Assembly: GCA_016793885.1 (NCBI GenBank)
Contig: JAEUHE010000141.1
Span: 1-64,000, forward strand
Direction: 5' to 3'
From: Verrucomicrobiales bacterium
GTDB taxonomy: Bacteria > Verrucomicrobiota > Verrucomicrobiia > Limisphaerales > UBA11320
Length of the DNA: 64,000 nucleotides
The position numbers were made by a program, and so were the translations under genes. The number at the start of each line of letters is the position of its first letter. Position 1 is the first letter of the stretch. The notes under the pieces are model-generated. The model was not told where the DNA came from, searched no databases, and saw only the letters and a program-made list of their open reading frames with translations. Below, in pieces: positions 1-8,500 of this stretch.

Positions 1-126
1 CGCAGACCTAAGCCTTATCCGCTCCTGATGAAACATCGGAGAACGTTTCGCGAAATTTCCCATCGAAACCGATACTACAAAAACAGCGTCTTCGGTCCCA
101 AATACCGCATTTCTTCGAAGCGCTAA
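1..126 (+). CDS. C-terminal tail of a truncated gene, possibly an IS4-like transposase
   Basis: The frame is open from the first base of the window to a TAA at 124-126 and encodes a very basic tail of about 41 residues, beginning RRPKPYPLL and ending YRISSKR. The RRPKxYPLL pattern resembles the extreme C-terminus of some IS4-type transposases as I remember them; this is weak evidence. An internal ATG at 28 would give only 32 residues, so a cut-off upstream gene is more likely than a small independent gene. Positions 127-313 hold no gene that I can support. Confidence 0.3.
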   Translation, partial: RRPKPYPLLMKHRRTFREISHRNRYYKNSVFGPKYRISSKR

Positions 127-313
127 CTAACTGCCATTCGGATCAGATCCCTTTTTAGGTTGGGCTTAAACGCGCAGGACCTTTTTTCCTTAGGACATTG
201 CGTCCTTCGCGGTTCAACAATCCTCGGAGTAGTTCCCAGAGTCTGTCCTACGCCCAGACGCCGGATCGCTCTTTTTCTTCAGCTTTCACTTGCGTAAATT
301 AGATTTATCAGTA

Positions 314-333
314 ATTTCTGTATAGACAGAAAT
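314..333. promoter_or_regulatory. Palindromic operator overlapping the GbsR-type regulator start
   Basis: Perfect inverted repeat ATTTCTGT-N4-ACAGAAAT. The right arm runs directly into the ATG at 332-334. The same 8+8 arms with the same spacing and offset to an ATG recur at 909-928, ahead of the next gene. This makes it a very likely autoregulatory binding site for the MarR/GbsR protein encoded here. Confidence 0.8.
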
Positions 334-877
334 GATCACTGTGATGACCACCCTCAGTCCAGTTCAGCAAAAATTTATTCTCCATTGGGGGGAGATGGGG
401 ACCCGGTGGGGGATCAATCGGACGGTTGCGCAGATTCATGCCCTTCTCTTCATTTCCCCGCGGCCGCTTCACGCGGAGGAAATCACCCAAGTGCTGCAGG
501 TGGCCCGGTCGAATGTCAGCACCAGCCTCAAGGAGCTCCAGGGCTGGGGCATTGTAAAACGAGTTCATGTGCTCGGCGATTCTCGCGACCATTTTGAGAG
601 CATGAAGGATGTTTGGGAGATGTTTCGCGTGGTCCTGGATGAACGCAAGCGGCGCGAAATCGACCCGACGTTAGCCATACTCCGGCAATGCGTCGAAGAA
701 GCCCGGAACGATAAGGAAACGGATCAATACACCGAGGCCAAGCTCGGGGAACTGGCGGAGTTCTTTGAAACGACCGGAGCCTGGTACTCTCACATCCGGC
801 AATGGCCCACGCGTGCACTCACCAAATTTATGAAACTCGGGGACAAGGCGAGCAAACTGCTGGGACTCGGGGCCTGA
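332..877 (+). CDS. GbsR/MarR-family winged-helix transcriptional regulator
   Basis: Predicted cytoplasmic DNA-binding regulator of 181 residues, the usual length for GbsR-like proteins. The N-terminal half (about residues 15-85) reads as a winged helix with the family pattern TVAQIHALLFISPRPLHAEE and a recognition-helix region VARSNVSTSLKEL; the rest is a helical dimerisation region. The ATG at 332 overlaps the palindrome at 314-333, and a second ATG lies at 344 (MTTLSP); neither has a clear Shine-Dalgarno sequence, so a leaderless transcript is possible. The matching operator ahead of the downstream operon suggests that it controls both itself and the acyltransferase/DUF2071/epimerase genes. 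The effector is unknown; family members sense osmolytes or other small molecules. Confidence 0.85.
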   Translation: MITVMTTLSPVQQKFILHWGEMGTRWGINRTVAQIHALLFISPRPLHAEEITQVLQVARSNVSTSLKELQGWGIVKRVHVLGDSRDHFESMKDVWEMFRVVLDERKRREIDPTLAILRQCVEEARNDKETDQYTEAKLGELAEFFETTGAWYSHIRQWPTRALTKFMKLGDKASKLLGLGA

Positions 878-900
878 TGTAGCGGTCGGGCCTTTTTTTT
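869..900 (+). terminator. Weak possible terminator after the regulator
   Basis: A short GGCC/GGCC stem (871-874 with 889-892, extendable by G-U pairs) is followed by eight T residues at 893-900. The stem is very short, so this is tentative. It would separate the regulator from the downstream operon, which has its own operator. Confidence 0.3.
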
Positions 901-908
901 ATAGGTTA

Positions 909-928
909 ATTTCTGTGAATACAGAAAT
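909..928. promoter_or_regulatory. Second copy of the ATTTCTGT-N4-ACAGAAAT operator
   Basis: Perfect inverted repeat with the same arms as 314-333 and a different 4-nt spacer (GAAT instead of ATAG). Its last two bases are the A and T of an ATG at 927, as in the first copy. Conserved arms with a variable spacer are typical of a dimeric regulator site. Confidence 0.8.
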
Positions 929-1928
929 GACAAAAAATAACGATATGAAATCTCCTCAAGGCTGGGGCACCTACGACTGGATCTCGCGGAACCGCCTTTG
1001 GCTGTGCGCCGTGTGCCGTGCGGCCCCTCGGACCATGGATCGCTTCCGTTTCCGCGACTGGTTGATCGCGCTGCTCCTGCCTGTTTCCGCCATCCTTGTC
1101 ACACGTCATTTACCTCCATGGGCCTTTATGTGGGGAACTGCCTTTGGCCTAGGGGCGGCCCTGAAGTGGCTGTGCTGGGTCGACGCCCGGATCCACGGAG
1201 CCCGTCCCTCGCCGAGCCGAGCGCTCGGGTGGTTCGTCGGCTGGGCAGGTCTGGACGGACGAGCTTTCCTGACCGATCACATTCGGCCACCACGTCCTGG
1301 AATCATGGAGTGGGTCACCGCTTCGCTGCCTGTGCTTGTAGGATTCGGTCTGGTTGTCGGTGCCTTCCCTGCACTTTTCCCCGCCCATCCCATCCTGGCG
1401 GTGTGGGTTGGAATGATCGGTTTTGCCGGCCTATTCCATTTCGGGGTGATTCGACTGATAGCTTTGGGGTGGCGCACCCTGGGCATCAACGCTCAGCCGA
1501 TCATGCGTGCTCCGTTGCTCAGCACATCGCTGGCTGAGTTTTGGGGGCGGCGTTGGAATCTCGCTTTCAGCACTCCAGCGCGGCGGTTTCTATTTCTTCC
1601 CGTCGGGCGTCAGTGGGGAAATGGCCCCGCAATGCTTCTCGTTTTCCTAGGTTCCGGGCTTCTCCACGAATTGGTCATCTCGCTGCCCGCTGGCGCCGGC
1701 TATGGACGGCCGACAGCCTACTTTTTAATCCAAGCCGCCGGCGTGGCGTTTGAACGGACTCCCGCTGCTCGACGGATCGGCCTTCCTGGCAGGACCGGAG
1801 GGTGGCTCTATGCGGCCGTCTGGCTGATCGTGCCTCTGCCGCTGCTCTTTCCTGTCTGTTTCCTGAATTCGGTGATGACCCCGTTTCTTCATGTCCTCGC
1901 CGCGCTCTTCACCGGGGGTTTCAGATGA
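927..1928 (+). CDS. Wax-synthase-like membrane-bound O-acyltransferase
   Basis: Predicted polytopic inner-membrane acyltransferase of about 333 residues. The second half carries hallmarks of the wax-synthase branch of the MBOAT superfamily: EFWGRRWNL, a following FLFLPVGRQWG segment, and the hydrophobic SGLLHELVIS with the conserved membrane histidine. Several hydrophobic helices precede and follow. Members transfer acyl groups to alcohols or other acceptors to make neutral lipids; the substrate here is unknown. I chose the ATG at 927 because it sits at the same offset to its operator as the regulator start; GTG 915 and ATG 945 are alternatives. Its TGA overlaps the next ATG (ATGA), indicating translational coupling. 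Confidence 0.75.
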   Translation: MTKNNDMKSPQGWGTYDWISRNRLWLCAVCRAAPRTMDRFRFRDWLIALLLPVSAILVTRHLPPWAFMWGTAFGLGAALKWLCWVDARIHGARPSPSRALGWFVGWAGLDGRAFLTDHIRPPRPGIMEWVTASLPVLVGFGLVVGAFPALFPAHPILAVWVGMIGFAGLFHFGVIRLIALGWRTLGINAQPIMRAPLLSTSLAEFWGRRWNLAFSTPARRFLFLPVGRQWGNGPAMLLVFLGSGLLHELVISLPAGAGYGRPTAYFLIQAAGVAFERTPAARRIGLPGRTGGWLYAAVWLIVPLPLLFPVCFLNSVMTPFLHVLAALFTGGFR

Positions 1929-2341
1929 AAATAGAACTGATCCTACAACTGGCAGGCTTAGCGCATGCGGGAATCTTGATCGCTGGTGCCTGCATGCCTC
2001 GAGTCACCGGATTGCGACCACAGCTGCGGTCGTTGCCTGAGTTTCCCCGCCAGCTGTTCTGGGTCTACTTTGGAGTCACCGGATTCTGCATCATCGCTTT
2101 CGGAACCATGAGTTTTGTGTTCGCCGAGGAACTCGCATCCGGAACTCGGCTCGCGAGAGCGTTCTGCTTCTTGGTTGGATCATTTTGGCTTCTGCGATGC
2201 GGAGTCGCTTGTTTCGTTTTCGATCTTCGGCCGTTCCTCACTTCGACGGTGAGACGGTGGGGGCATGCTTTGCTGAACCTAACCTTCGCCTTGCTCACTT
2301 TGGTTTACCTCTGGGCAGCGATCTTTGGAGGTGCTTTATGA
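1925..2341 (+). CDS. Small integral membrane protein of unknown function
   Basis: 138 residues with about four hydrophobic helices: LILQLAGLAHAGILIAGA at the N-terminus, then FWVYFGVTGFCIIAFGTMSF, the region after residue 75 (FCFLVGSFWLLRCGVACF), and a C-terminal helix. I do not recognise a family. The start is fixed by the ATGA overlap with the acyltransferase stop, and its own stop overlaps the DUF2071 start in the same way. It probably works with the acyltransferase or the DUF2071 protein in envelope lipid metabolism, which is an inference from position only. Confidence 0.75.
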   Translation: MKIELILQLAGLAHAGILIAGACMPRVTGLRPQLRSLPEFPRQLFWVYFGVTGFCIIAFGTMSFVFAEELASGTRLARAFCFLVGSFWLLRCGVACFVFDLRPFLTSTVRRWGHALLNLTFALLTLVYLWAAIFGGAL

Positions 2342-3156
2342 TTCCGTTGCTTCCGCGTTTAGTCACAGACGTTGCCGGCACTATCAAACGACGAGTTCTC
2401 GTCAACTTCAGGGTCGACGCATCCCAAGCCGTGCGCCAGTTGCCTCCGCCCTTTCGTCCGCAGCTGGTTCGCGGCCATGCTCTCGTGGGGATTTGTTTGA
2501 TCCGACTCGAGCACCTGCGTCCGACCGGCATCCCCGAGTGTTTTGGTCTGGCTTCAGAGAATGCCGCTCATCGGATCGCAGTGGAATGGACCCGCGAAGG
2601 ACGTATGCATCAGGGGGTCTTTGTGGCTCGCCGCCACACCGATTCGACCCTCAACGATTGGGCAGGGGGTAGAATCTTTCCGGGAGTGCATCAGAAGGCC
2701 AGTTTCGAGTGTGATCAAACGGGGGACCGCCTGCGCGTCGCACTGACTTCGGCAGGCGCTGGCGATCCTGAACGAATCGAGTTATCGGCACGGCTTTCGG
2801 AAAGCGTTCCATCGACTTCTGTCTTCGCCAACCTGGGGGAAGCCTCTGATTTTTTTCGAAATGGGTGTGCGGGTTGGTCGATCGCGCAAGACGGGATCAC
2901 TTTGGAGGGAGCTCAACTCGAGGCATCCAATTGGGAACTGCAACCGCTCACAGTGGAACACGTTCATAGTTCGCTTCTCGAAGAATGGTTTGGGACTGTC
3001 GGGAGTGGACTCGAATTCGACAGCGCCTTTCTGATGCAAGAGGTGCCGCATCGATGGTTCTCGCTGGGAAAGTGGCCTGGTCCTCCACCGAGCCAAGTGA
3101 TCCGTCGTCGACCATCCCATGGACGCCGACATGCAGCCCTTTTCGAACTGCCATGA
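2338..3156 (+). CDS. DUF2071 (YqjF-like) family protein
   Basis: 272 residues. The N-terminal pattern VNFRVDASQAVRQLPPPF, then GHALVGICLIRLEHLRPTG and SENAAHRIAVEW matches DUF2071 proteins, which have an acetoacetate-decarboxylase-like fold and no firmly assigned reaction. No signal peptide or membrane helix is seen. The start is defined by an ATGA overlap with the preceding stop, and the stop overlaps the epimerase start. Co-occurrence of DUF2071 with a TIGR01777 epimerase is a pattern I recall from other genomes, so the two may act on the same small molecule. Confidence 0.75.
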   Translation: MIPLLPRLVTDVAGTIKRRVLVNFRVDASQAVRQLPPPFRPQLVRGHALVGICLIRLEHLRPTGIPECFGLASENAAHRIAVEWTREGRMHQGVFVARRHTDSTLNDWAGGRIFPGVHQKASFECDQTGDRLRVALTSAGAGDPERIELSARLSESVPSTSVFANLGEASDFFRNGCAGWSIAQDGITLEGAQLEASNWELQPLTVEHVHSSLLEEWFGTVGSGLEFDSAFLMQEVPHRWFSLGKWPGPPPSQVIRRRPSHGRRHAALFELP

Positions 3157-4100
3157 CAACACGACGCATTATATTGGCTGGAGGCTCTGGGTTTCTAGGA
3201 AGTCTGCTCCGAGAGTATTACAGTGGCCTGGGAGTTGAGGTCGTTATCCTCTCCAGAACGCGCGTCGACTCAATGGCATTCTGCCTCACAGTGCATTGGG
3301 ACGCGCTGAAACGGGGGCCTTGGATCCGAGAATTGGAGGGCGCGCACGCAGTAATCAATCTGACGGGCCAGTCCGTTAACTGCCGATATAATTCCGGCAA
3401 CCGTCAGATGATTTTGGACTCTCGGATGGAATCCACCCGGCTTATTGGGGAAGCCATCTGTGAATGTCGGCGACCGCCGCCCGTCTGGTTGAACGCGAGC
3501 ACAGCTACCATCTATCAACATACATTTGGTCCTGGGTGGGATGAGTCCGGTGTGTGTGGATCTGACCCTGAGGCGAACGATCAGTTTTCCGTTGAAGTCG
3601 CCCAGGCGTGGGAAGCCGCAGTTGACGCCTTCACCACTCCGAAGACGAGAAAAGTGAAGTTGCGGATGGCGATGGTTATGGGATTGGGTTCCAACAGTGT
3701 GTTTCCTATGCTTCGGAGACTGGCTCGATGTGGACTAGGTGGGAAAATGGGGGATGGACGACAGTTTGTTTCCTGGATTCACCAAGACGACCTCTGTCGT
3801 TGCGTCGACTTTTTAGTGGATCGATCGGAACTGAACGGGGTGGTCAACGTTGCCGCTCCCCATCCGTTGACCAACGCCGACATGATGGCCGAGATCCGGA
3901 CCGCCATCGGCATGCCCTTCTCGTTTTCCCATCCCAACTGGGTGCTTGAACTGGGAGCTTGGGCTTTAAGGACAGAGACCGAGCTGATCTTAAAGAGCCG
4001 ACGCGTTGTGCCTGGCAAGTTGCTCGAGGCTGGATTTGGGTTCCGATTTACCCACCTGTCGGAGGCGATAGCCGACTTGTTGCAGCGGGAGAGGGCTTGA
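3153..4100 (+). CDS. TIGR01777-family NAD(P)-dependent epimerase/dehydratase
   Basis: 315-residue extended short-chain dehydrogenase. The Rossmann dinucleotide site GGSGFLG is at residues 10-16, followed by INLTGQSVN, LNASTATIY in the position of the active-site strand, and FVSWIHQDDL, a signature of this subfamily (YfcH/SulA-like). The C-terminus resembles the DUF1731 extension. The catalytic Tyr of the usual YxxxK motif is not evident, as in many TIGR01777 members, so the chemistry is uncertain. The ATG overlaps the DUF2071 stop. This is the last gene of the GbsR-controlled operon; a long palindrome lies 55 nt downstream. Confidence 0.85.
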   Translation: MTTRRIILAGGSGFLGSLLREYYSGLGVEVVILSRTRVDSMAFCLTVHWDALKRGPWIRELEGAHAVINLTGQSVNCRYNSGNRQMILDSRMESTRLIGEAICECRRPPPVWLNASTATIYQHTFGPGWDESGVCGSDPEANDQFSVEVAQAWEAAVDAFTTPKTRKVKLRMAMVMGLGSNSVFPMLRRLARCGLGGKMGDGRQFVSWIHQDDLCRCVDFLVDRSELNGVVNVAAPHPLTNADMMAEIRTAIGMPFSFSHPNWVLELGAWALRTETELILKSRRVVPGKLLEAGFGFRFTHLSEAIADLLQRERA

Positions 4101-4154
4101 TCTGAAATGGCTGAGAAAAGTAGTGAATTCGCGACGGGCTGGCCGACCTTATGT

Positions 4155-4327
4155 CGGGCTTTCAGCCCTTGAGAGAGGGGTGATGTGTACCTGGGTCTGT
4201 CACCCCAGGCTGTTATGATACGCGCCGGTGGCGCTGAGGTCCGACGGGCCACAGGCCCAGCCCCATACCAGCCTGGGGTGACAACCCCAGGTGTCCTCCC
4301 CCCGTACACGTCAAGGGCTGAAAGCCG
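4155..4327. repeat. 173-nt imperfect palindrome between convergent genes
   Basis: The outer arms CGGGCTTTCAGCCCTTGA (4155-4172) and TCAAGGGCTGAAAGCC (4311-4326) are inverted copies. Further in, a stretch around 4177-4214 containing TGTCACCCCAGGCTG pairs with 4270-4308 containing CAGCCTGGGGTGACA. The whole would fold into one long hairpin. An open frame through it is a by-product of its composition. It lies between a plus-strand and a minus-strand gene end and could act as a bidirectional transcription stop, or be a dispersed repetitive element. In 4328-4482 I see nothing more than GC-rich non-coding sequence. Confidence 0.75.
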
Positions 4328-4482
4328 GAGACATCGCCGCCCAGGGCATGGCCGCTCCGCAGACCTGGTTGGGTCGCGGCCTCATCACCTTTCTCACCCC
4401 CTTCCTATCCTACCCGTGTATCTCAGGTGTGATGTGAAGTGGGTGAGATGGAAGGGGGGATCTCAGCTACGCTGGGGGGACT

Positions 4483-4509
4483 AAAGCGGCAGAGGGCTGC
4501 CGCACTCCA
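4483..4509 (+). repeat. Dispersed palindromic repeat, half copy A
   Basis: Contains GCGGCAGAGGGCTGCCGC preceded by AAA and followed by ACTCCA. The identical 27-nt unit is found at 24170-24196, with divergent or two-armed copies at 25813-25914, 48711-48751 and 60298-60410. Here it ends 4 nt before the stop codon of the dienelactone hydrolase gene. It is preceded at 4454-4481 by a G-rich stretch resembling 19068-19094. Confidence 0.8.
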
Positions 4510-4512
4510 TAA

Positions 4513-5439
4513 TTACCCCAGATGCTGTTTGAAGAACGCTACGGTTCGTTCCCAGGCCAACTGGGCATTCTTCTCGTCGTAGCGTCCGGTCGAGTCGTTA
4601 TGGAACCCGTGGTTACACTGGGGATACATATGCATGGTGTAGTTCACCTTGGCTTCCTTTAGATCGGCCTCGTATTCGGGCCAGGTGTCGTTGACGCGTT
4701 TGTCGAGCTCGGCTAGCTGTACCATTAAGGGTGCCTTGATGTTCTTGCGCACTTCCTTGGCCGCGGGAGTGCCGTAGAAGGGCACCCCGGCATTCAGTAC
4801 ATCAGGAACCACTGCTGCCAGCATGTTGACGATGTAACCGCCGAAACAGAACCCGACCGCCCCGAGCTTGCCGTTGCTGAGTTCGTGCGATTTTAAGAAT
4901 TTCGCCGCCGCCACAAAATCCTGCTCGATCTTGGCCTTATCCAGTGAACTTTGCAGGGCTCTGCCCTCATCGTCGTTTCCGGGATAGCCACCTTTGGGAT
5001 GCAGGGCGTCCGGAGCGAAGGCCACGAACCCTGCCTTCGCGACGCGCCGGGCCACATCTTTGACGTACGGGTTCAGCCCGCGGTTCTCATGCACCACTAG
5101 AACGACGGGAGCTTTGCCCTTCAGCGCGGTGGGTGTGACCAGATAGCCGCGTCCTTCCCCATGGCCGTTCGGGGAAGGAAACATCGCATAGCGGGGCTTG
5201 ATTTCAGGGTCGTTGAAGGAAACCTGCTCGGCCTCCGCATAATTGGGCATGAGCGTACCCAGAAGCAGGTTCATGGAAAATCCGGCGGCGGCGAGCGTGG
5301 CCAGCCGATTCATGAAGGTGCGTCGATCGATGATCCCGTGAGCATATTCGTCATACCAATCGAAAGCCTCCTGGGGAATCGGAGGATGCGTGGCGCTTTC
5401 CTGAGTTGGCACGTTGGGGAAAAGGGTAGGGGTGTTCAT
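4513..5439 (-). CDS. Dienelactone hydrolase family protein, exported
   Basis: 308-residue alpha/beta hydrolase. The nucleophile elbow GFCFGG places Cys198 as nucleophile, with Asp246 (AELDKRVND) and His280 (NHGFHND) completing the Cys-Asp-His triad of the dienelactone hydrolase family. The N-terminus has a twin-arginine-like segment DRRTFMNRL (residues 38-46) followed by a hydrophobic stretch ending near ANYAEA-like residues 66-70, so Tat export or membrane anchoring is likely. The enzyme hydrolyses a lactone or ester; the natural substrate cannot be told. It appears monocistronic. Upstream 5440-5596 contains no gene. Confidence 0.88.
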   Translation of the reverse strand: MNTPTLFPNVPTQESATHPPIPQEAFDWYDEYAHGIIDRRTFMNRLATLAAAGFSMNLLLGTLMPNYAEAEQVSFNDPEIKPRYAMFPSPNGHGEGRGYLVTPTALKGKAPVVLVVHENRGLNPYVKDVARRVAKAGFVAFAPDALHPKGGYPGNDDEGRALQSSLDKAKIEQDFVAAAKFLKSHELSNGKLGAVGFCFGGYIVNMLAAVVPDVLNAGVPFYGTPAAKEVRKNIKAPLMVQLAELDKRVNDTWPEYEADLKEAKVNYTMHMYPQCNHGFHNDSTGRYDEKNAQLAWERTVAFFKQHLG

Positions 5440-5596
5440 GGCTGGGATGGTTTAAGTGTTTAAATGAGTTCCATAGACGGTGTCTCTCGGAAAGGTAGTG
5501 AATCGAAGCCGGAGCGCAACCTCACTGTTTGCGTAAGGACTCGTGACTCGTCCCCTACAGTTCCGAAGTGTATGTAGGAGCCGACGTGAGAAGGCC

Positions 5597-8500
5597 TCAG
5601 GGGAGCACGCGTACCCGATAGAAACGGTTGGATACTGTGAGCGGATCCAATCTGCTGGCGGTGTTGCTGGTGGCGAGAACGTCACCAGCAACCGGGATCC
5701 ACGTGATCGGTTCGCTGAGTTCGGGCGTAAACTCCAGTCGATAGGTGATGTTCGAACGCGACGACCAGGTCAGCAGTAGGTTGTTTGCGATGACACTCGG
5801 AGGCAGAAGTTCCGGGGATGGAACCTCTGAAAGCACCTCTTTGACTAACACCACGACTGCATTGGGAGTGTTGCTGAGCAGCAGGGTGACGCTGTTGGAG
5901 GGATACAAGAACCTTTCGAATGACCCGGTTCGGTTGCCCGCAGTGATTACCACGAACGACTGATTCACCTGAGCAGAGAACCCCGGGAGCAACATCGCCT
6001 CCAGACTGCCGGTTAAGTTGATGGTGCCTGGAAGTCTTAACTGCGCGTGATCCGCTCCGGGAGTCATCCCCCCGATGGTGAGACGGAGCAGGCTGGTCTC
6101 GGACGAAAGGTAACCCCCGTTTGCTGCCAGGACTCCGCTCCTAAGATCTACCGTGCCGCTGTTGTTGAAGGGAATTCCGGCGTCGATGACTGCGGTTCCC
6201 AGTCCCACTAGCTTGCGGAACGTTCCGGCGTTGTCGAAGCGGCAGCTGCCGCCTGAAAACGCGAAGCGGCCATCGTGCGATACCTCGAACACTGCGCCAG
6301 CTCGATTGGTTATGGTTCCGTTGAGCAGGCCGATGAGCCCGGGACCCGACCATGCCACGGTGCCTGCGTTTTCCAGGATTCGCTGCAGGCCAACACCGTT
6401 TGGGTTGGCGATAGACATCGTCGCCTTTGGACCGATGAGCGTGCGTCCTGCGCCGGCCATCGTGCCGGCAGTCCAACGTAGGATGTTGTGAACTGCCAAA
6501 CTGCCGGATCCGCTCCAGGTGCTGCTCCCGTTTGCGAAGTTCAGGTTTTCCACGGCCAGGTCTCCATCGCCCACCACTGTGGCACTGATTCCGTTCAACT
6601 GATACTGCCCGGCACCGTTCAGTTGCGCGCCCGGATTCAACGTGAAGGTACCGCCGGTCCATTCGACTAGTCCGGTTGCCGGTGTCTCGAACGTTCCGCT
6701 GGCGGAACCGCCACCCGCGAGTCGGTTGGTTGTAGCCCCCGCGAGTTGTACCTTCCCGCTGTTTGTGAAGGCGACGTTGGCTAGAAGCGTGCCCGCTTGA
6801 AGCTCGACCGAGCCAAAGTTGTTGAAACTGCCGCTTCGGGTGAAGTCCACGATTTCCAACGTTCCGTTGCGTAAGGATTTGCGGAACGTTCCGGCATTGT
6901 CGAACCGATTGGCGCCAGAGACAAAGGTCATGCCTCCGTCGCCCTGAGCTTGAAATATCCCTCCAGGCCGGTTGGTGATGACGGCGTTCACGAAGCCGAT
7001 GTTTCCCGAGCCGGTCCAAAGAACCGTGCCCCTATTTTCCAGGATCCGCCCGTTGAGTGAGCCTCCGCTGGGCAGGGAGGCTTGGAGCGTGGCTCCTGGG
7101 GAAATGACCGTTCGACCGACGCCGGTCATGGCCCCACCGGTCCAATCCATCCGGTTGGTGATCCTTAAGATGCCGTTGCCGCCCAGCGTCCCGTTTCGCA
7201 ACTCGAGTTGATTCAAGTCCACATCTAGGTCGGCGAGAAGTGTCCCCGCATTGATCCGATACAGCCCCTCGCCCTCGAACCGGGTGCCAGGGTTCATCAC
7301 GAACGTGCCCTTTGTCCACTCGACCATCGCACCGCCTGACGCTGCAAACGAGCCGTTCGCCGATCCCCCGCCCGCCAGGCGAAGGGTTGTGCTGGCCGAA
7401 ATGTTCACCGCGCCAGCATTGGTAAAACCTCCCTCGCAGAGCAAGAGGCCCGACTGGATGTCAACAGTGCCAAAGTTGTTGAAAGCTAATCCTGGGTTCA
7501 CGATTAATGTTCCAAGGCCGGAGGACTTCTCCAACCTCCCGGCGTTGTCAAACCGTCCGTTCGCCAGGCCGCCACCGAGTGACGGAGTTTCGTTCACGAC
7601 CTGAAACAGAGCGCCGGCGCAGTTGGTCAAGACTCCGCCGCTCATCACACTGAATCCTCCCGTGTTATAAATAAACATTGTCCCACGGTTCTCCAACGTG
7701 CGCGCCGAGAGCGTTACGGTGGCTGGGATATTGGCGGTAACGTTCGTGTTGAGGATCGTACGCCCCGTGCCGCTCATGATTCCCAACGTCCACAGCAGGT
7801 TGTCGTGGACCATCAATGTGTCGCTCCCCGTCAGCGTCGGGTTGCCGGACACACTTCCCAGCGTGAGGCCCAGACATTCCGCCGGCCTGTTCACCGTGAC
7901 CGTGGCGGTGATGGGGATGATCGCGTTGTCAAAAGCCCCCGGCACCTGATGGGGAGACCAGTTAGTGGCCGAATGCCAATCGCCCCCCCCTGTGTTGGTC
8001 CACACGATGTCGAGCGGTAGGAATTGAAAATGCGCGCGCACCGTCATGTTGCTCGCGATGGTTATCACAAGGGGGTTGTTGGTCGATGGGTAGCTGCCGT
8101 TCCAGCCGTAGAACCGATTGGTGCCCGAGGGCGTGGCGGTGAGTGTCACGGATTGTCCATTCGTAAAGCTGGCTCCCTTAGGAGTGGTTTCCACGAGCCC
8201 GTTGCCGTCCGTGAGGACCGTGAGCGTATAACGCACAGACAGTCGATTTGTCGGATTGGTGTTGTCCAAAAACTCGGTCACATTGGAAACCCCGTCGCCA
8301 TCGAAATCGGCCGTGGCATTCTGATTTAGATTCGAGAAGTAGAGCCGTTCCCACGAGTCCGGCTGGCCATCGGCGTCACTATCAATCGAGAGTATGGCCG
8401 GAGCGCTCGTGACACTGCCGGAGGGATTGGTGAGGACCACGCGATACTCGCCTTCGTTGGTCGTTCCGGCCTTCTGCACGACCAGGGCGTCGTTGGTGGC

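Noticed and set aside
4185-4484. 99-residue frame through the palindrome
   Set aside because: The frame depends on a self-complementary sequence and shows no coding pattern.
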